Positions 54,418 to 63,511 are shown, counted from the first letter of the stretch. The stretch is DNA of 64,000 bases from Caballeronia choica (GCF_001544535.1 NZ_FCON02000021.1:25549-89548), one strand, 5' to 3'. Notes: generated by a model from the sequence alone, not told the origin. Numbers and translations are program-made.

Positions 54418-54747
54418 TCAGGGCCGTGCGAGCGCCTCGTCCTTCATGTCGGCAGGTTCGGCCTTGCGCGCGCGGTTCTCGTCGAGATGGCGAATGTCCA
54501 GGCCGTAGATGTGATCCTTGTCGTCCTTGTAGTGCCGCACCATCGCGAAGATCGACGCGGTATTGAAAACGAGCACCGCCCCGACACCGATCGAAAGCGC
54601 GATACGCACCGCCGGATCGGAGGTGTAGGCCGTGACCGCGATATACACGTAACCCAGCGTGACCCAGAGCAGCAGCAGGGCGATGCGCGCCATGCGGCGG
54701 TCCCGGACGAACATTGCTTCGATGCGTCTTCGCATTGCGTGTTCCAT
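54418..54747 (-). CDS. 109-residue two-span membrane protein, first gene of the permease operon
   Basis: Hydrophobic helices lie at about residues 22-42 (IALLLLWVTLGYVYIAVTAY) and 48-68 (IALSIGVGAVLVFNTASIFAM), followed by a charged tail. ATG 54747 has GAGGAG nine bases upstream and is preferred to a TTG at 54804. No family recognised. A good promoter lies upstream. Confidence 0.6.
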   Translation of the reverse strand: MEHAMRRRIEAMFVRDRRMARIALLLLWVTLGYVYIAVTAYTSDPAVRIALSIGVGAVLVFNTASIFAMVRHYKDDKDHIYGLDIRHLDENRARKAEPADMKDEALARP

Positions 54748-54869
54748 CTCGACAATCTCCTCGATCGTGCCGGACGATGCCGGCAGTTTGGACAAGTCAG
54801 GCAAGCAGGCGGATACCGTATTTCAGGACGACTTTGCGGGATTCCCTTCCATAAACAAAGTTTCCCGAC

Positions 54870-54898
54870 AATATTAAGTTCAGGCGTCCGATTGTCAA
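54870..54898 (-). promoter_or_regulatory. Strong sigma70 promoter for the permease operon
   Basis: On the minus strand TTGACA (54893-54898) and AATATT (54870-54875) are separated by exactly 17 bases. Transcription would start near 54863, giving a leader of about 115 bases before ATG 54747. Confidence 0.7.
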
Positions 54899-55058
54899 TA
54901 CGGTTTTTGTGGGTAGATGAGCTTCCGTGTTCCGCGACGTTCATTGATGCAGCACGGAAAGCCCGTATGCGTAGACCACCCGCGTTTAGCTTGACGCAGC
55001 CACTGAGCCGCGCGATGCTTCCCGACGAGGAACTTGAAAGTTGACGCGAGGTCGAGCC

Positions 55059-55391
55059 ATGCAACTTCAAACGGGTAATCTGTTCAGCTTCGAAGCGAAG
55101 CGCGGCGGCGAAGAGCGGGTCGATATGCTCATCACCGGGCAGCGCCTGAACGTGGAGCGGATCGTGTCGATGGGACACGCGAGTCCCGAAGGGTTCTGGT
55201 ACGACGACTCGCGCGCCGAATGGGTTGTACTGCTGTCGGGCGCAGCCGCGCTCGAATTCGAAGAGGACTCGACGCTGCACGAGATGCGTCCCGGCGACCA
55301 TGTGCTGATCGAGCCGCATTGCCGGCATCGCGTCGCGTGGACGCATGCCAACGAGCCAACCGTCTGGCTTGCGATCTATCACGAACGCTGA
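55059..55391 (+). CDS. Small cupin-domain protein
   Basis: This 110-residue single cupin has the core pattern WVVLLSGAAALEFE and MRPGDHVLIEPHCRHRVAWTH, with the usual Gly, His and metal-ligand positions. Function unknown; such proteins often bind small molecules or metals. ATG 55059 has an AGG ribosome site; a TTG at 55041 would add six residues. It converges with the PARP-like gene, 19 bases apart. Confidence 0.8.
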   Translation: MQLQTGNLFSFEAKRGGEERVDMLITGQRLNVERIVSMGHASPEGFWYDDSRAEWVVLLSGAAALEFEEDSTLHEMRPGDHVLIEPHCRHRVAWTHANEPTVWLAIYHER

Positions 55392-55410
55392 ATCATCCAG
55401 GCCGCGGACT

Positions 55411-56628
55411 TCAGCCTTTCTTCACGAAGACCATGAACTCCGGATACATCTGCTTGCCCATCGCCACCAGAAATTCGTTGCTGCCCTTGTGCGCCATCTG
55501 CACCGACTCGTAGCCGATGTTGGCGTCGACGTCGCCGCCCGTGATCTGGTAAGCGGTCTTGAAGCCTTTTGCCATCGGCGCACGGGCGAGCTTGGCGTCG
55601 CGATAGTCCTCGACGCTCTTCGCGTAGCCCTTGCTCGTATCGCGCTTGTGCTGCTGCGCCGAGCCGGTGAGCTCGACGTTGTGAGCGTACCGCTGCGCCT
55701 TGAGTTCGGCCTTGCCGGCGCCTTCCAGCGAGCGCCAGCGGCCGAGCAATACCCGTGAAAGCATCAGTACCCGGATGTCGTCTCCTTTGGCCACTCCGTA
55801 ATACAGGTTCCGCAGGTTCATCGCATAGAGCAGGGCCTTCGAGAACTTGTCGGTGAAGTAGTTGCCGCGCCCGAGCGCGCCGTAGCCGGTCGTGTTGTTG
55901 CTTTCACAATGCACGCGCTGAAATCCGCGGGACATGATGCCGTGCTGGATGTCCATGGCCTGGCCGCTCCAGAGCCAGCATTCGCCGATGGCCGGGTCGA
56001 TGACCGGGAAGACGCCCGCGTTCGCGTTGGAGATGGCCCACTTGTTCTTGAAGCTGTCGACGGATTCCTGGGCGCCGAGATGCGTGATGTTGCGGAAGTT
56101 GGCGCGGCAATCCTCGAACTTCTGCCAGCGCGCGTCGTTCTTGCACACGAGCACGGTGAGAATGTCCCATTCCCCCGGCCTGACCTCGAGGCGGTTCTTG
56201 CCCATCAGTTCCCAGAACTGCTTCGTACCCGTGGCGCCCTCGGCACGGGGTGTGCCCTTCAGCCAACGGGCCGGCACCGCCTTGTCCTGCTTGTAGCCCG
56301 CGACATGGCCGGGACCTCCGCGCACCTCCGCTGCGATGAGCGCAAACTGCGTGCTGGAGCTTGGCAGTTCGGCGACGGTGTAGTCGACGTCGCCTCCCGT
56401 GATCTGCTGCTTTTCGAGTTCATCGGCGACCACGGTGGCGGTCTTTTGGGTCGCGCTCGCCAGCTTCTCGATGGAGGCGTCCATGGTCTGCTTGACGCCC
56501 TCCAGCTCCATGAGCGAGTTGTAGCGGGCGGCATCCTCGGTCTTGAGCGTCGCTGAGATCCGGTGGGAGAGAAACATCTGGATTGGCCGGAAGGCTTTGT
56601 CCTTCGGCCAGTAGTCTGGCTTTGGCAT
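55411..56628 (-). CDS. PARP-like ADP-ribosyltransferase-fold protein
   Basis: The C-terminal half of this 405-residue protein resembles poly(ADP-ribose) polymerase catalytic domains: ECWLWSGQAMDIQHGIMSRGF, then TGYGALGRGNYFTDKFSKALLYA, then VLMLSRVLLGR, and a C-terminal YPEFMVF. In the H-Y-E triad, tyrosine is Y257 and glutamate E397, but the histidine of the usual LLWHGS position is serine (S221). The spacing of 36 residues from S221 to Y257 matches PARPs. The N-terminal 200 residues have no recognised domain; no WGR or zinc finger is seen. It may be a transferase with altered NAD binding or an inactive relative. Confidence 0.6.
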   Translation of the reverse strand: MPKPDYWPKDKAFRPIQMFLSHRISATLKTEDAARYNSLMELEGVKQTMDASIEKLASATQKTATVVADELEKQQITGGDVDYTVAELPSSSTQFALIAAEVRGGPGHVAGYKQDKAVPARWLKGTPRAEGATGTKQFWELMGKNRLEVRPGEWDILTVLVCKNDARWQKFEDCRANFRNITHLGAQESVDSFKNKWAISNANAGVFPVIDPAIGECWLWSGQAMDIQHGIMSRGFQRVHCESNNTTGYGALGRGNYFTDKFSKALLYAMNLRNLYYGVAKGDDIRVLMLSRVLLGRWRSLEGAGKAELKAQRYAHNVELTGSAQQHKRDTSKGYAKSVEDYRDAKLARAPMAKGFKTAYQITGGDVDANIGYESVQMAHKGSNEFLVAMGKQMYPEFMVFVKKG

Positions 56629-57033
56629 GGCTGCACCCCTTCAAGGTCTCCAGGACGCCCTCAGGCTTCGATCGCCCCTGAAGGAACCGCTAAAAGTATA
56701 GGAAGGCAATTTCGTAAGATCAAACGGCAAGACTGCACTTTTTTCGTGGCCGCGCAGCGCGCGCATCCAGCCCTTCAGGCACTGTTTCCGCCGGTGAAAT
56801 ACTGCGGCCTGTCTCGTTCACGGTTGCTGACGCCCGTGGCGCTTGACCGAGTTGAACTGCTTCGCGCGAAGGAGCGAATGCCGTTCCGCGCGCAGCAAAT
56901 TTCGGTTTTAAGCGTTACGTTCGGCTTTATCTTCCGGTCGGGATCACCGAGATGTACGTCAGGCGCATGCAGCCGGACCAACCCGCCATCGCTGACCGCA
57001 TAGCTGGCATCGCCGCGATCAGGCAGTATCTCA
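56629..57033. other. Intergenic stretch upstream of the hpd remnant
   Basis: About 400 bases between the PARP-like gene and the hpd remnant. No ORF with coding character or homology is visible. It includes the promoter region of the PARP-like gene; some of it may be further decayed hpd sequence, too diverged to recognise. Confidence 0.4.
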
Positions 57034-57200
57034 ATGCTGCGGGGAGAATCCCGATCGATCTTGCTGCGGCGGTTCACGCGACACCCGATCGGTCCAATCT
57101 TCTTCGAGATTATCGAGCGACGCGGCGAGAACGGCTTCGGCGAGGGCAATTTCAGGGCGCTCTTCGATTCCCGGGAGCGGGACCAGGCTCGTCGCGAATC
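57034..57200 (+). pseudogene. C-terminal remnant of 4-hydroxyphenylpyruvate dioxygenase
   Basis: The translation IGPIFFEIIERRGENGFGEG followed by NFRALFDSRERDQARRE is the end of a 4-hydroxyphenylpyruvate dioxygenase, including the glutamate that binds iron in FFEII. Upstream, the matching segment (QYLNAAGRI, then SILLRRFT) is split between frames. The rest of the gene is missing. It looks like the end of a deleted gene. Confidence 0.75.
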
Positions 57201-57254
57201 GCTCGACGCCTCGCAGGTCAACCCATATTCCTGTTCGTATCCAAGGAACTCATC

Positions 57255-57674
57255 ATGCGACCTTCCAAGACCACCATTGCCCTTTCGAATCCGCATCCCC
57301 TTCTCGGCAACACCGACGTGTTCAAGACGTTCAATTACGCACCCGCGGTTGCGGCAGGTGGTCTGCTGTTCGTCGCGGGCCAGATCGGGATTCGGGCAGA
57401 CGGGACCGTTCCCGCAAGCGTCGAAGAACAGATCGATTTCGCGTTTCAGCGGCTTGGCGCGATCCTGCAAGCAGCCGGGCTGGGCTTCGATGATCTCGTC
57501 GAACTCGTCAGCTATCACGTCGATATTGATAAGCAGCTTGCAGCGTTTCGAGAAATCAAGGACCGCTACATCAAGGAGAACGCTCCTGCATGGACTATTC
57601 TCGGGGTGGCGGCGTTGGCCCGGCCGACCCTCTTCGTCGAAATCAAGGCGGTTGCCGCGACACGCAGCGTGTGA
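57255..57674 (+). CDS. RidA-family protein (YjgF/YER057c/UK114)
   Basis: This 139-residue protein has the RidA pattern (GGLLFVAGQIGIRADGTVP; LVSYHVDIDK; AALARPTLFVEIKAVAA). The arginine in ARP is the residue that binds the carboxylate in active imine deaminases. RidA proteins hydrolyse reactive enamines from PLP enzymes. ATG 57255 starts the homology; an open frame continues 300 bases upstream over the hpd remnant in another frame. Confidence 0.88.
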   Translation: MRPSKTTIALSNPHPLLGNTDVFKTFNYAPAVAAGGLLFVAGQIGIRADGTVPASVEEQIDFAFQRLGAILQAAGLGFDDLVELVSYHVDIDKQLAAFREIKDRYIKENAPAWTILGVAALARPTLFVEIKAVAATRSV

Positions 57675-58018
57675 GCGAGCGAGAAAAGTGCGCCGGTCGT
57701 CGATACGACCGCAGCTCCCGCGATGGCGTCGGCTCTCATTGCCCCGATTCGCGGCGTATCGCCGGCCTGCCGAACGGCTGCGTGCTCAGGCGGAGCAGAC
57801 GCGCGAATGTCCGGGCGCGGATACGGTCGAACGACGCTTCCTTGCCGTTTTCACTTCGCAGCGCATGCCGCTGATAGAACGTGCGTAAGCACTGGGCACG
57901 CCGGCCGACTGCCGAGTGCGCCGCGCATAAACGCTGCCTGCCTGAAGGCGACACGTTTCAGCGAAGATCGAAGAAGTATGGACGCCGCAAGCAGACGCAT
58001 CCGGCGACGCGATGCACA
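57675..58018. other. Intergenic stretch with no supported gene
   Basis: This is 344 bases between the RidA-family gene and the end of the MFS transporter gene. All ORFs here are short and without recognisable homology. No clear hairpin or promoter stands out. Confidence 0.4.
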
Positions 58019-59635
58019 TCACTTGCGGGGCTGGATGGTCGCCGCGGCGAGACCCGCTCCTGCGAACGCGCACGCGGCCGACACCAGTGCGACGGCGCGC
58101 AGCGCGTCAGCGATGGCCTCGGCTTCCGCCAGCGCCACGGGCGTCCGGGGCGGCGTATGGGCATCGCCGGCTGCCGCGCCGGCTTGCGCGTCCGGCTCCA
58201 GCAACTGCCCGCTCGGGCGCGCGCCCTGTGGAACGTGCAGTTCGTCGAGCCGCGCCGACAGCGCCGCCTGGTGCGACCACACGAACACGATACCGAGAAC
58301 CGCAATCGCCAGCAGGCTCGCCACGCGAGCAACCGCGTTGTTGATGCCGGAAGCGACACCTGTGCGCTCGACCGGCACCGAGCCCATCACGGTCGTCGTG
58401 AGTGGCGCGACCGTGATGGTCATGCCGAGCCCGAGCACGGCGAGCGCGGGGAGGAATCCGGCCCAATAGCTGCCGCGCACGAACGGCAGCGCGAGCATCA
58501 CGAACCCGATGCCGGCGACGCCCGGGCCAGCGCTCAACAGGACCCGCGAACCGAAGCGGCTCGTCAGGCCGCCGGTGAAGCGCGACAACAAGCCGATGAT
58601 GACCGGCACCGGCAGCAGCGCCGCGCCCGCTTCGGTTGCGGTGTAGCCAAGTGCGCGGATCAGCGTGAACGGCAGGAAAAAGAATACGCCGCCCAGACCG
58701 AAGTAGAGCAGCAGCGTGACGAGGTTGGCGCCGGTGAAATCGCGCGAGCGGAACATGTCGAGCGGCATCATCGGGTCACGGCTGTTCGCTTCGATCATCA
58801 CGAATGCGGCCAGCACGAGCACGCCGGCGCCGATCGCGCACAGTACGAGCGGATGCGCGAAGCCACGCGCCGACGCCTGGGTCAGGCCATAGGTAAGGGC
58901 GGCGAGCCCCGCTGCCGCACTCAGCGCGCCGGGCCAGTCCAACTGTTGAGGCGCGTCGAGCTTGTGGCTGTTCGGCACCGACGAAATCGCGAGCGCAATC
59001 GTCACCGCTGCAAGCGGGACGTTGAGGAAGAAGATCGCGCGCCAGGACCACGCGTCGACGAGCAAGCCGCCCGCCACCGGCCCCAGCGCCGACGTGATCG
59101 CACCGACGCCCGCCCAGGTGCCGATTGCCCGTCCGCGCTCTTCCCCGTCGAATACGGCGCCGATGATCGCGAGACTGCTGGGTACGAAGAGCGCGCCGCC
59201 AATGCCCTGCACCGCGCGCCCGGCGATCAGTGAACCCGCGTTCGGCGCAAGCCCGCAAGCGGCCGACGCCAGCGTGAAGACCCCGATCCCCGCGATGAAC
59301 ACCGTGCGGCGGCCGAGCTTGTCGCCCATCGATCCGCCCACCAGCACGAGGGACCCGAGAAAGAGCAGATAGCCGTTGACGATCCACTGCATCGCCGCGA
59401 CGCTCGCGCGGAGTTCGCTCTGAATGGCGGGCAGCGCGACATTGACGACAGAGCCGTCAATAAACGCCATGCTCGAGCCGAGGATCGTCGCGGCGAGCGC
59501 AAGGCGCTTGCGCCGGCACGGGCGGTCGACTGCGGTGGGCTGCGTGCGGATGATGAGCTCGTCGCACGGGCTCGCTTGCGCAGCGACGATATGCGCGGAC
59601 TCTGGGTCGCTATCGAGAACATCCGGGTTGACCAA
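58019..59635 (-). CDS. DHA2-type MFS transporter (14 helices)
   Basis: This is a 538-residue multidrug efflux-type permease. Motifs include GSSMAFIDGSVVNVALPAI in helix 1 (motif D1), GSMGDKLGRR (motif A) and GPVAGGLLVD (motif C). About 14 hydrophobic helices can be drawn. The start is a TTG at 59635 with GGGAG five bases upstream; the first internal ATG would cut into helix 1. A 26-bp perfect palindrome lies 68 bases upstream, suggesting control by a repressor. Confidence 0.88.
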   Translation of the reverse strand: MVNPDVLDSDPESAHIVAAQASPCDELIIRTQPTAVDRPCRRKRLALAATILGSSMAFIDGSVVNVALPAIQSELRASVAAMQWIVNGYLLFLGSLVLVGGSMGDKLGRRTVFIAGIGVFTLASAACGLAPNAGSLIAGRAVQGIGGALFVPSSLAIIGAVFDGEERGRAIGTWAGVGAITSALGPVAGGLLVDAWSWRAIFFLNVPLAAVTIALAISSVPNSHKLDAPQQLDWPGALSAAAGLAALTYGLTQASARGFAHPLVLCAIGAGVLVLAAFVMIEANSRDPMMPLDMFRSRDFTGANLVTLLLYFGLGGVFFFLPFTLIRALGYTATEAGAALLPVPVIIGLLSRFTGGLTSRFGSRVLLSAGPGVAGIGFVMLALPFVRGSYWAGFLPALAVLGLGMTITVAPLTTTVMGSVPVERTGVASGINNAVARVASLLAIAVLGIVFVWSHQAALSARLDELHVPQGARPSGQLLEPDAQAGAAAGDAHTPPRTPVALAEAEAIADALRAVALVSAACAFAGAGLAAATIQPRK

Positions 59636-59702
59636 GCTCGCTCCCGTGCTGATCGATGGTGACTAGCATAGCAACTGGAGCGTGGGACCGCAGTCGCGGC
59701 CG

Positions 59703-59728
59703 GGTCGCTGCTGACGTCAGCAGCGACC
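59703..59728. promoter_or_regulatory. Perfect 26-bp palindrome upstream of the MFS transporter
   Basis: Arms of 13 bp (GGTCGCTGCTGAC and its complement) meet without a spacer. The position, 68 bases before the transporter start, suits an operator for a dimeric repressor such as a TetR or MarR protein. No such regulator gene is adjacent. The remaining gap to 60058 shows no supported gene. Confidence 0.55.
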
Positions 59729-60058
59729 GAGTGCTCCCGCATGTCTCCGGAAGATCTGAATGTGACAGACCGGTGTCGGAAATCGACGGCGCGACCGGGC
59801 CCGAACGCTTCCAAAAATTGCTTGAGGCGACTGCCCGAGGCTGAAGCGTCGTGGCTGTCTGTATCTTTGCGCCCCGCTGAAAGGGAGAATCTTCGTCTTC
59901 GGCGCAAAGAGTTCCCTTGCGTAGATGTACTGGCGCTGCGATGCACATCGTTTCGGCACGGACAAGAACCCGCGGCACGGTGATTGCTGCACCTATGGTC
60001 AAGCAGACGGCGACCGTCTGCGTTCCAAATTTCCAGTCCAATCAAGGAGGGACGGATC

Positions 60059-60379
60059 ATGCGCAAGGCAACCAGCACATTAATCGCGGCCTTCGCCGCA
60101 CTCACCCTGTCGAGCGGCGTTTATGCACAGGCGGCCGGAGGTTCAAACGGCGGCAGTTCGTCAGGCAGCACGGCTAGCCCGGCGAACCAGGTGAACGGTG
60201 CAACGGGCGGCTACGGCTCGCCAAGCGCCACCAACTCGGACAGCGGCATGGGCGCCCGGTCGCCGAACTCGGGCCTGCCGAATAGCACGAACAGCAACTC
60301 GACCTCTGGCAACAGCGCTCCGAAGAGCAACAACACGCTGGCGACCCCGAGCGTAGTGTCGCCGGCCGCCGGCCAATAA
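60059..60379 (+). CDS. Secreted low-complexity Ser/Asn/Gly-rich protein
   Basis: This 106-residue protein has a clear signal peptide (MRKATSTLIAAFAALTLSSG, cut near VYAQA) and a mature part made almost only of Ser, Asn, Gly, Ala, Pro and Thr. It has no cysteine and no recognisable domain. AAGGAGG precedes the ATG. A periplasmic or extracellular role is likely; the function is unknown. Confidence 0.75.
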   Translation: MRKATSTLIAAFAALTLSSGVYAQAAGGSNGGSSSGSTASPANQVNGATGGYGSPSATNSDSGMGARSPNSGLPNSTNSNSTSGNSAPKSNNTLATPSVVSPAAGQ

Positions 60380-60459
60380 CAGCGGTTAAAGATAACTACC
60401 AGGCGCGAAGCGAATACGCGCGGTTCAATCGCATGGGGCGAAACTCGTGTTTCGCGAAA

Positions 60460-60580
60460 ACGCCATGCCGACGTACCGCGCAATCTCACTGCGGACGACC
60501 TGAAGGAACTCGGTATCACTTCGGCGGGTCATCGCTGAAAACTGCTTGATGCATCGGCTAAGCTGCGGGCTCAAACCGAG
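60460..60580 (+). pseudogene. SAM-domain remnant of an adenylate/guanylate cyclase-type protein
   Basis: The frame reads ADVPRNLTADDLKELGITSA then GHR, followed by a stop (TGA at 60536) and then KLLDASAKLRA. This is the N-terminal SAM domain seen in Burkholderia-type cyclases (DLKELGI...GHRxKLLxAIAxLR). The upstream part is frameshifted, and no cyclase domain follows. Confidence 0.6.
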
Positions 60581-60789
60581 CCTCGACATGCCGCCGTCAG
60601 TGATACCGTAACCTCAGCAAGCCATCGTGCGTTGGCAACGTATGACAATGCAAACCTCTTCGCCGACAACGCCCACGGCAACCAATCACCTCAGACTCCC
60701 CACGCGACCGCCGACGGGATAAGAAGCGCTGTCGCTTGCGTAAAAGAAACCAAACCGAAACCAAACCGCCATGACCCCCAGTGCGCGCA

Positions 60790-61060
60790 CGCGGCCGCAT
60801 CGCTCGCGCCGCCGGCCTTGCTTGCCTTCGTGATCCAGACCAGCGGAATGATGAGGATCATGACGATCGCGGCTCCATGGAACACCTCGTTCAATCCCAA
60901 CATGGCCGCCCGCGTCCGCACCGTATGATCGAACAGCGCATACGATGCATCCCTGCCCACGCCGAAAACGGAGTGACAGGCGCTCATCCATGCATTGAAG
61001 ATCGGATTAGTCGGGTTCGACTGCTGCCTGAGGACTTCATGATGCAGGATCGTCCCGTTG
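60790..61060 (-). pseudogene. C-terminal remnant of an EmrB/DHA2-type efflux pump
   Basis: The minus-strand frame reads TILHHEVLRQQ, then NPTNPIFNAWM and AMLGLNEVFHGAAIVMILII followed by PLVWITK, which is the typical end of EmrB-type transporters (last helix plus short tail). Nothing recognisable precedes it, so only about 90 residues remain. It is unrelated in position to the intact MFS gene at 58019-59635. Confidence 0.65.
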
Positions 61061-61370
61061 TTCCTGCCCAGAACACGCGTCCCACTACGGCAACGATGGT
61101 CAGGACGATCACAGGATGCTTTCGTTCCGGCGGCCCAACGCCTACAACGATAGTAAGCGTCGTGACGATGGCGCGGCGTTTCCGGTGTCAACGATGAGCG
61201 CGGGCCGGAACATCGACGAAACATCGAGCCGACGGCGGCACAAAGCGATCATGAGGCAAGCGCGGCCGTGCGTGCGCGCGCCCGGCCGGGATGTCCCCTC
61301 TGCATGCCGCCGGGCGGACCGCTAAGACCTTGGTCTCCACTGCAATATGAATCGTAGGGAGAGAGCAGAC
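61061..61370. other. Intergenic stretch before the DUF2254 gene
   Basis: About 310 bases with only short, unsupported ORFs. It presumably carries the promoter of the DUF2254 and carbonic anhydrase genes. No clear -35/-10 pair could be chosen. Confidence 0.4.
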
Positions 61371-62684
61371 ATGGACTGGAATCGCTGGTACAGCTTGAAG
61401 AGCTACCTGAAATCTTCGCTGTGGGCTGTGCCGCTCATCGCAGTCGCGATCTATGCCGTGGTAAAACCTCTGACGGAAATGCTGGGAAGGTGGATGATCA
61501 GGCAAGGCATCCTTGATCCGAAAACCGGTTTTCTTGGGCTGCCCATGGCGGGGGCGCGGTCGTTGCTCGGTGACATCATTTCCGCGGACCTGGCGTTTCT
61601 GGTGTTCACGTTCGGTTCGCTGCTCGTCGCAATCCAGGTCGCTGGCGGGCAGTACACCCCGCGGATCATCGCGACGACACTGCTGCGCGATAACATCATC
61701 CGTGGCGTCTCGGGATTGTTCGTCTTCACCATGCTGTTCGCCAATAGAACGCTGAGCTGGATGGGTGAGAATGAAGTACACCAGCTTCAAGTGTTCCTTG
61801 CAGCGCTATTCGGCTTCGCCTCCGTCGTCGCGTTTCTCTTCCTGATTGACTACGCCGCGAAATCTCTGCGTCCCGTAAGCCTCGTCGCACGCGTCGGGAA
61901 GCACGGGATGGCGGTCATACAGAGCGTTTATCCCGCTCCGACCCGAGGTGCGTATACCTCACCGGAACGTGGCAATGAGCGAGGCGTACCTGATCGCATC
62001 GTGCGTCACAGCGGCAGATCGGGCATCGTTCTGGCCGTGAATCTGGAAAGGCTGGTGGCCAAGGCGCGGCGCACTGACACTGTTATCGAATTCGTGCCGC
62101 AGGTCGGTGATTTCGTCGCGGTGGACGAGCCCTTGTTCTATTTGTACGGAAACGCTGGCGCAATCGATGAGCGCAGGCTCCGCTCGCTGGTCGCTTTCGG
62201 CTCGGAACGCACGATGGAGCAGGACCCGATGTTCGCGTTTCGCATCCTGGTCGATATCGCGCTGAAAGCGCTGTCGGCGGCGATCAACGATCCGACCACG
62301 GCCGTGCTTGCGATCGACCAGGTGCACCGGCTATTGCGGGTGGTGGGCAAACGGTCTCTGCATATCGAGGAGATTGTGGATAGCTCGGGGCGCGTGCGCG
62401 TGATCTTGCGAACGCCCAATTGGGCAGATTTCGTGCATATCAGCTTTCGCGAGATACGCCAGTACGGCGCGAGCAGCATTCAAATCGCGCGGCGGATGCG
62501 GGCGGCAATAGAGAATCTCGTCCAGACACTGCCGGAACATCGTCATGACGCATTGCGGGTCGAGTTGGCACTGCTCGATCGCGCGATCGTCGCGAAGCAT
62601 CCGTTTCCGGAGGACCTGGCGTTGGCCCGTATCCCCGACTCGCAAGGGCTTGGAGGTTCGGCAGGCTCGACCGCAAACGACTAG
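61371..62684 (+). CDS. DUF2254 membrane protein
   Basis: This 437-residue protein has four hydrophobic segments in the first 170 residues (about 17-38, 69-92, 107-125, 143-160) and a soluble C-terminal part with the DUF2254 pattern (SGIVLAVNLERLVAKA; VPQVGDFVAVDEPLFYLYG; DIALKALSAAINDPTTA). The function of the family is unknown. ATG 61371 has GGGAGAG upstream; an ATG at 61347 would add eight residues. The carbonic anhydrase gene follows 18 bases later, so they are likely co-transcribed. Confidence 0.85.
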   Translation: MDWNRWYSLKSYLKSSLWAVPLIAVAIYAVVKPLTEMLGRWMIRQGILDPKTGFLGLPMAGARSLLGDIISADLAFLVFTFGSLLVAIQVAGGQYTPRIIATTLLRDNIIRGVSGLFVFTMLFANRTLSWMGENEVHQLQVFLAALFGFASVVAFLFLIDYAAKSLRPVSLVARVGKHGMAVIQSVYPAPTRGAYTSPERGNERGVPDRIVRHSGRSGIVLAVNLERLVAKARRTDTVIEFVPQVGDFVAVDEPLFYLYGNAGAIDERRLRSLVAFGSERTMEQDPMFAFRILVDIALKALSAAINDPTTAVLAIDQVHRLLRVVGKRSLHIEEIVDSSGRVRVILRTPNWADFVHISFREIRQYGASSIQIARRMRAAIENLVQTLPEHRHDALRVELALLDRAIVAKHPFPEDLALARIPDSQGLGGSAGSTAND

Positions 62685-62702
62685 CCCTTACGGAGGCAAG
62701 CC

Positions 62703-63380
62703 ATGCGCAAACTCATCATGGGTATTGTTGAATTCCGCGAGAAAATGCTGCCGCAATACGCGCAGCAGTTCAGCAAACTCGCGCTCGCGCAGACGCCTGA
62801 TGCGCTCTTCATCACGTGCTCGGACAGCCGGGTCGTGCCGGACCTGCTTGCTTCGACCCATCCGGGCGATCTGTTCACGATGCGCAACGTCGGTAACCTG
62901 ATTCCACCGGCGACGGCGGAAGGGGTCTCTACCGGCGACCTTTCCGAGGCAAGCGCGATCGAGTACGCCGTGCTGGTGCTGAAGGTCGCGAATATTGTCG
63001 TGTGCGGGCATTCCGAGTGCGGCGCGATGAAGGCCGTGTATACACGCAACGCCAGGCTGAAAGCGCCGAACCTCGATAAATGGCTGTACCACGCGAACAA
63101 CGCAGCATTTCGTCTGGAACACGAAGGTCCGCTCAATGGCACGCTGAAACCGCACGATCAATTGTCGCAACTCAACGTACTTGTGCAGCTTGAGCATCTG
63201 ATGACCTATCCGATCGTCCATCAGCAAGTCACTGCGGGCGCACTGGTGTTGAGCGGCTGGTGGTTCGACATCGCGACTGGCGACATGTATGCCTATGAGC
63301 GCACGAGCCGTTCATTCGAAGTCATCGACCGGGCGATGGCTGATCGGATGATTGCGCGCCTCGCTGCGCGGGCGCGATGA
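62703..63380 (+). CDS. Beta-class carbonic anhydrase
   Basis: This 225-residue enzyme interconverts CO2 and bicarbonate. The zinc ligands are C39, H103 and C106 (TCSDSR and CGHSECG), and D41/R43 form the conserved dyad. ACGGAGG precedes the ATG. Bicarbonate is the substrate of PEP carboxylase, so this gene could support the serine cycle, although it lies 25 kb from that operon. Confidence 0.95.
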   Translation: MRKLIMGIVEFREKMLPQYAQQFSKLALAQTPDALFITCSDSRVVPDLLASTHPGDLFTMRNVGNLIPPATAEGVSTGDLSEASAIEYAVLVLKVANIVVCGHSECGAMKAVYTRNARLKAPNLDKWLYHANNAAFRLEHEGPLNGTLKPHDQLSQLNVLVQLEHLMTYPIVHQQVTAGALVLSGWWFDIATGDMYAYERTSRSFEVIDRAMADRMIARLAARAR

Positions 63381-63511
63381 AGACGCACGAAGCGCTTCTA
63401 CGCAATTGTGATCCCACTTGGCAAAGTCGACACTGCCGGTCGAGGTCGGCGGGACCGGCTCATTGATCCATTGATCGGCCCCCGCCGCACTCCCACGCCG
63501 ACAGCGGCAGC

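Noticed and set aside
56775-57518. Minus-strand ORF of 247 codons opposite the RidA gene
   Set aside because: It runs antisense through RidA and the hpd remnant, has no ribosome site and no recognisable domain.
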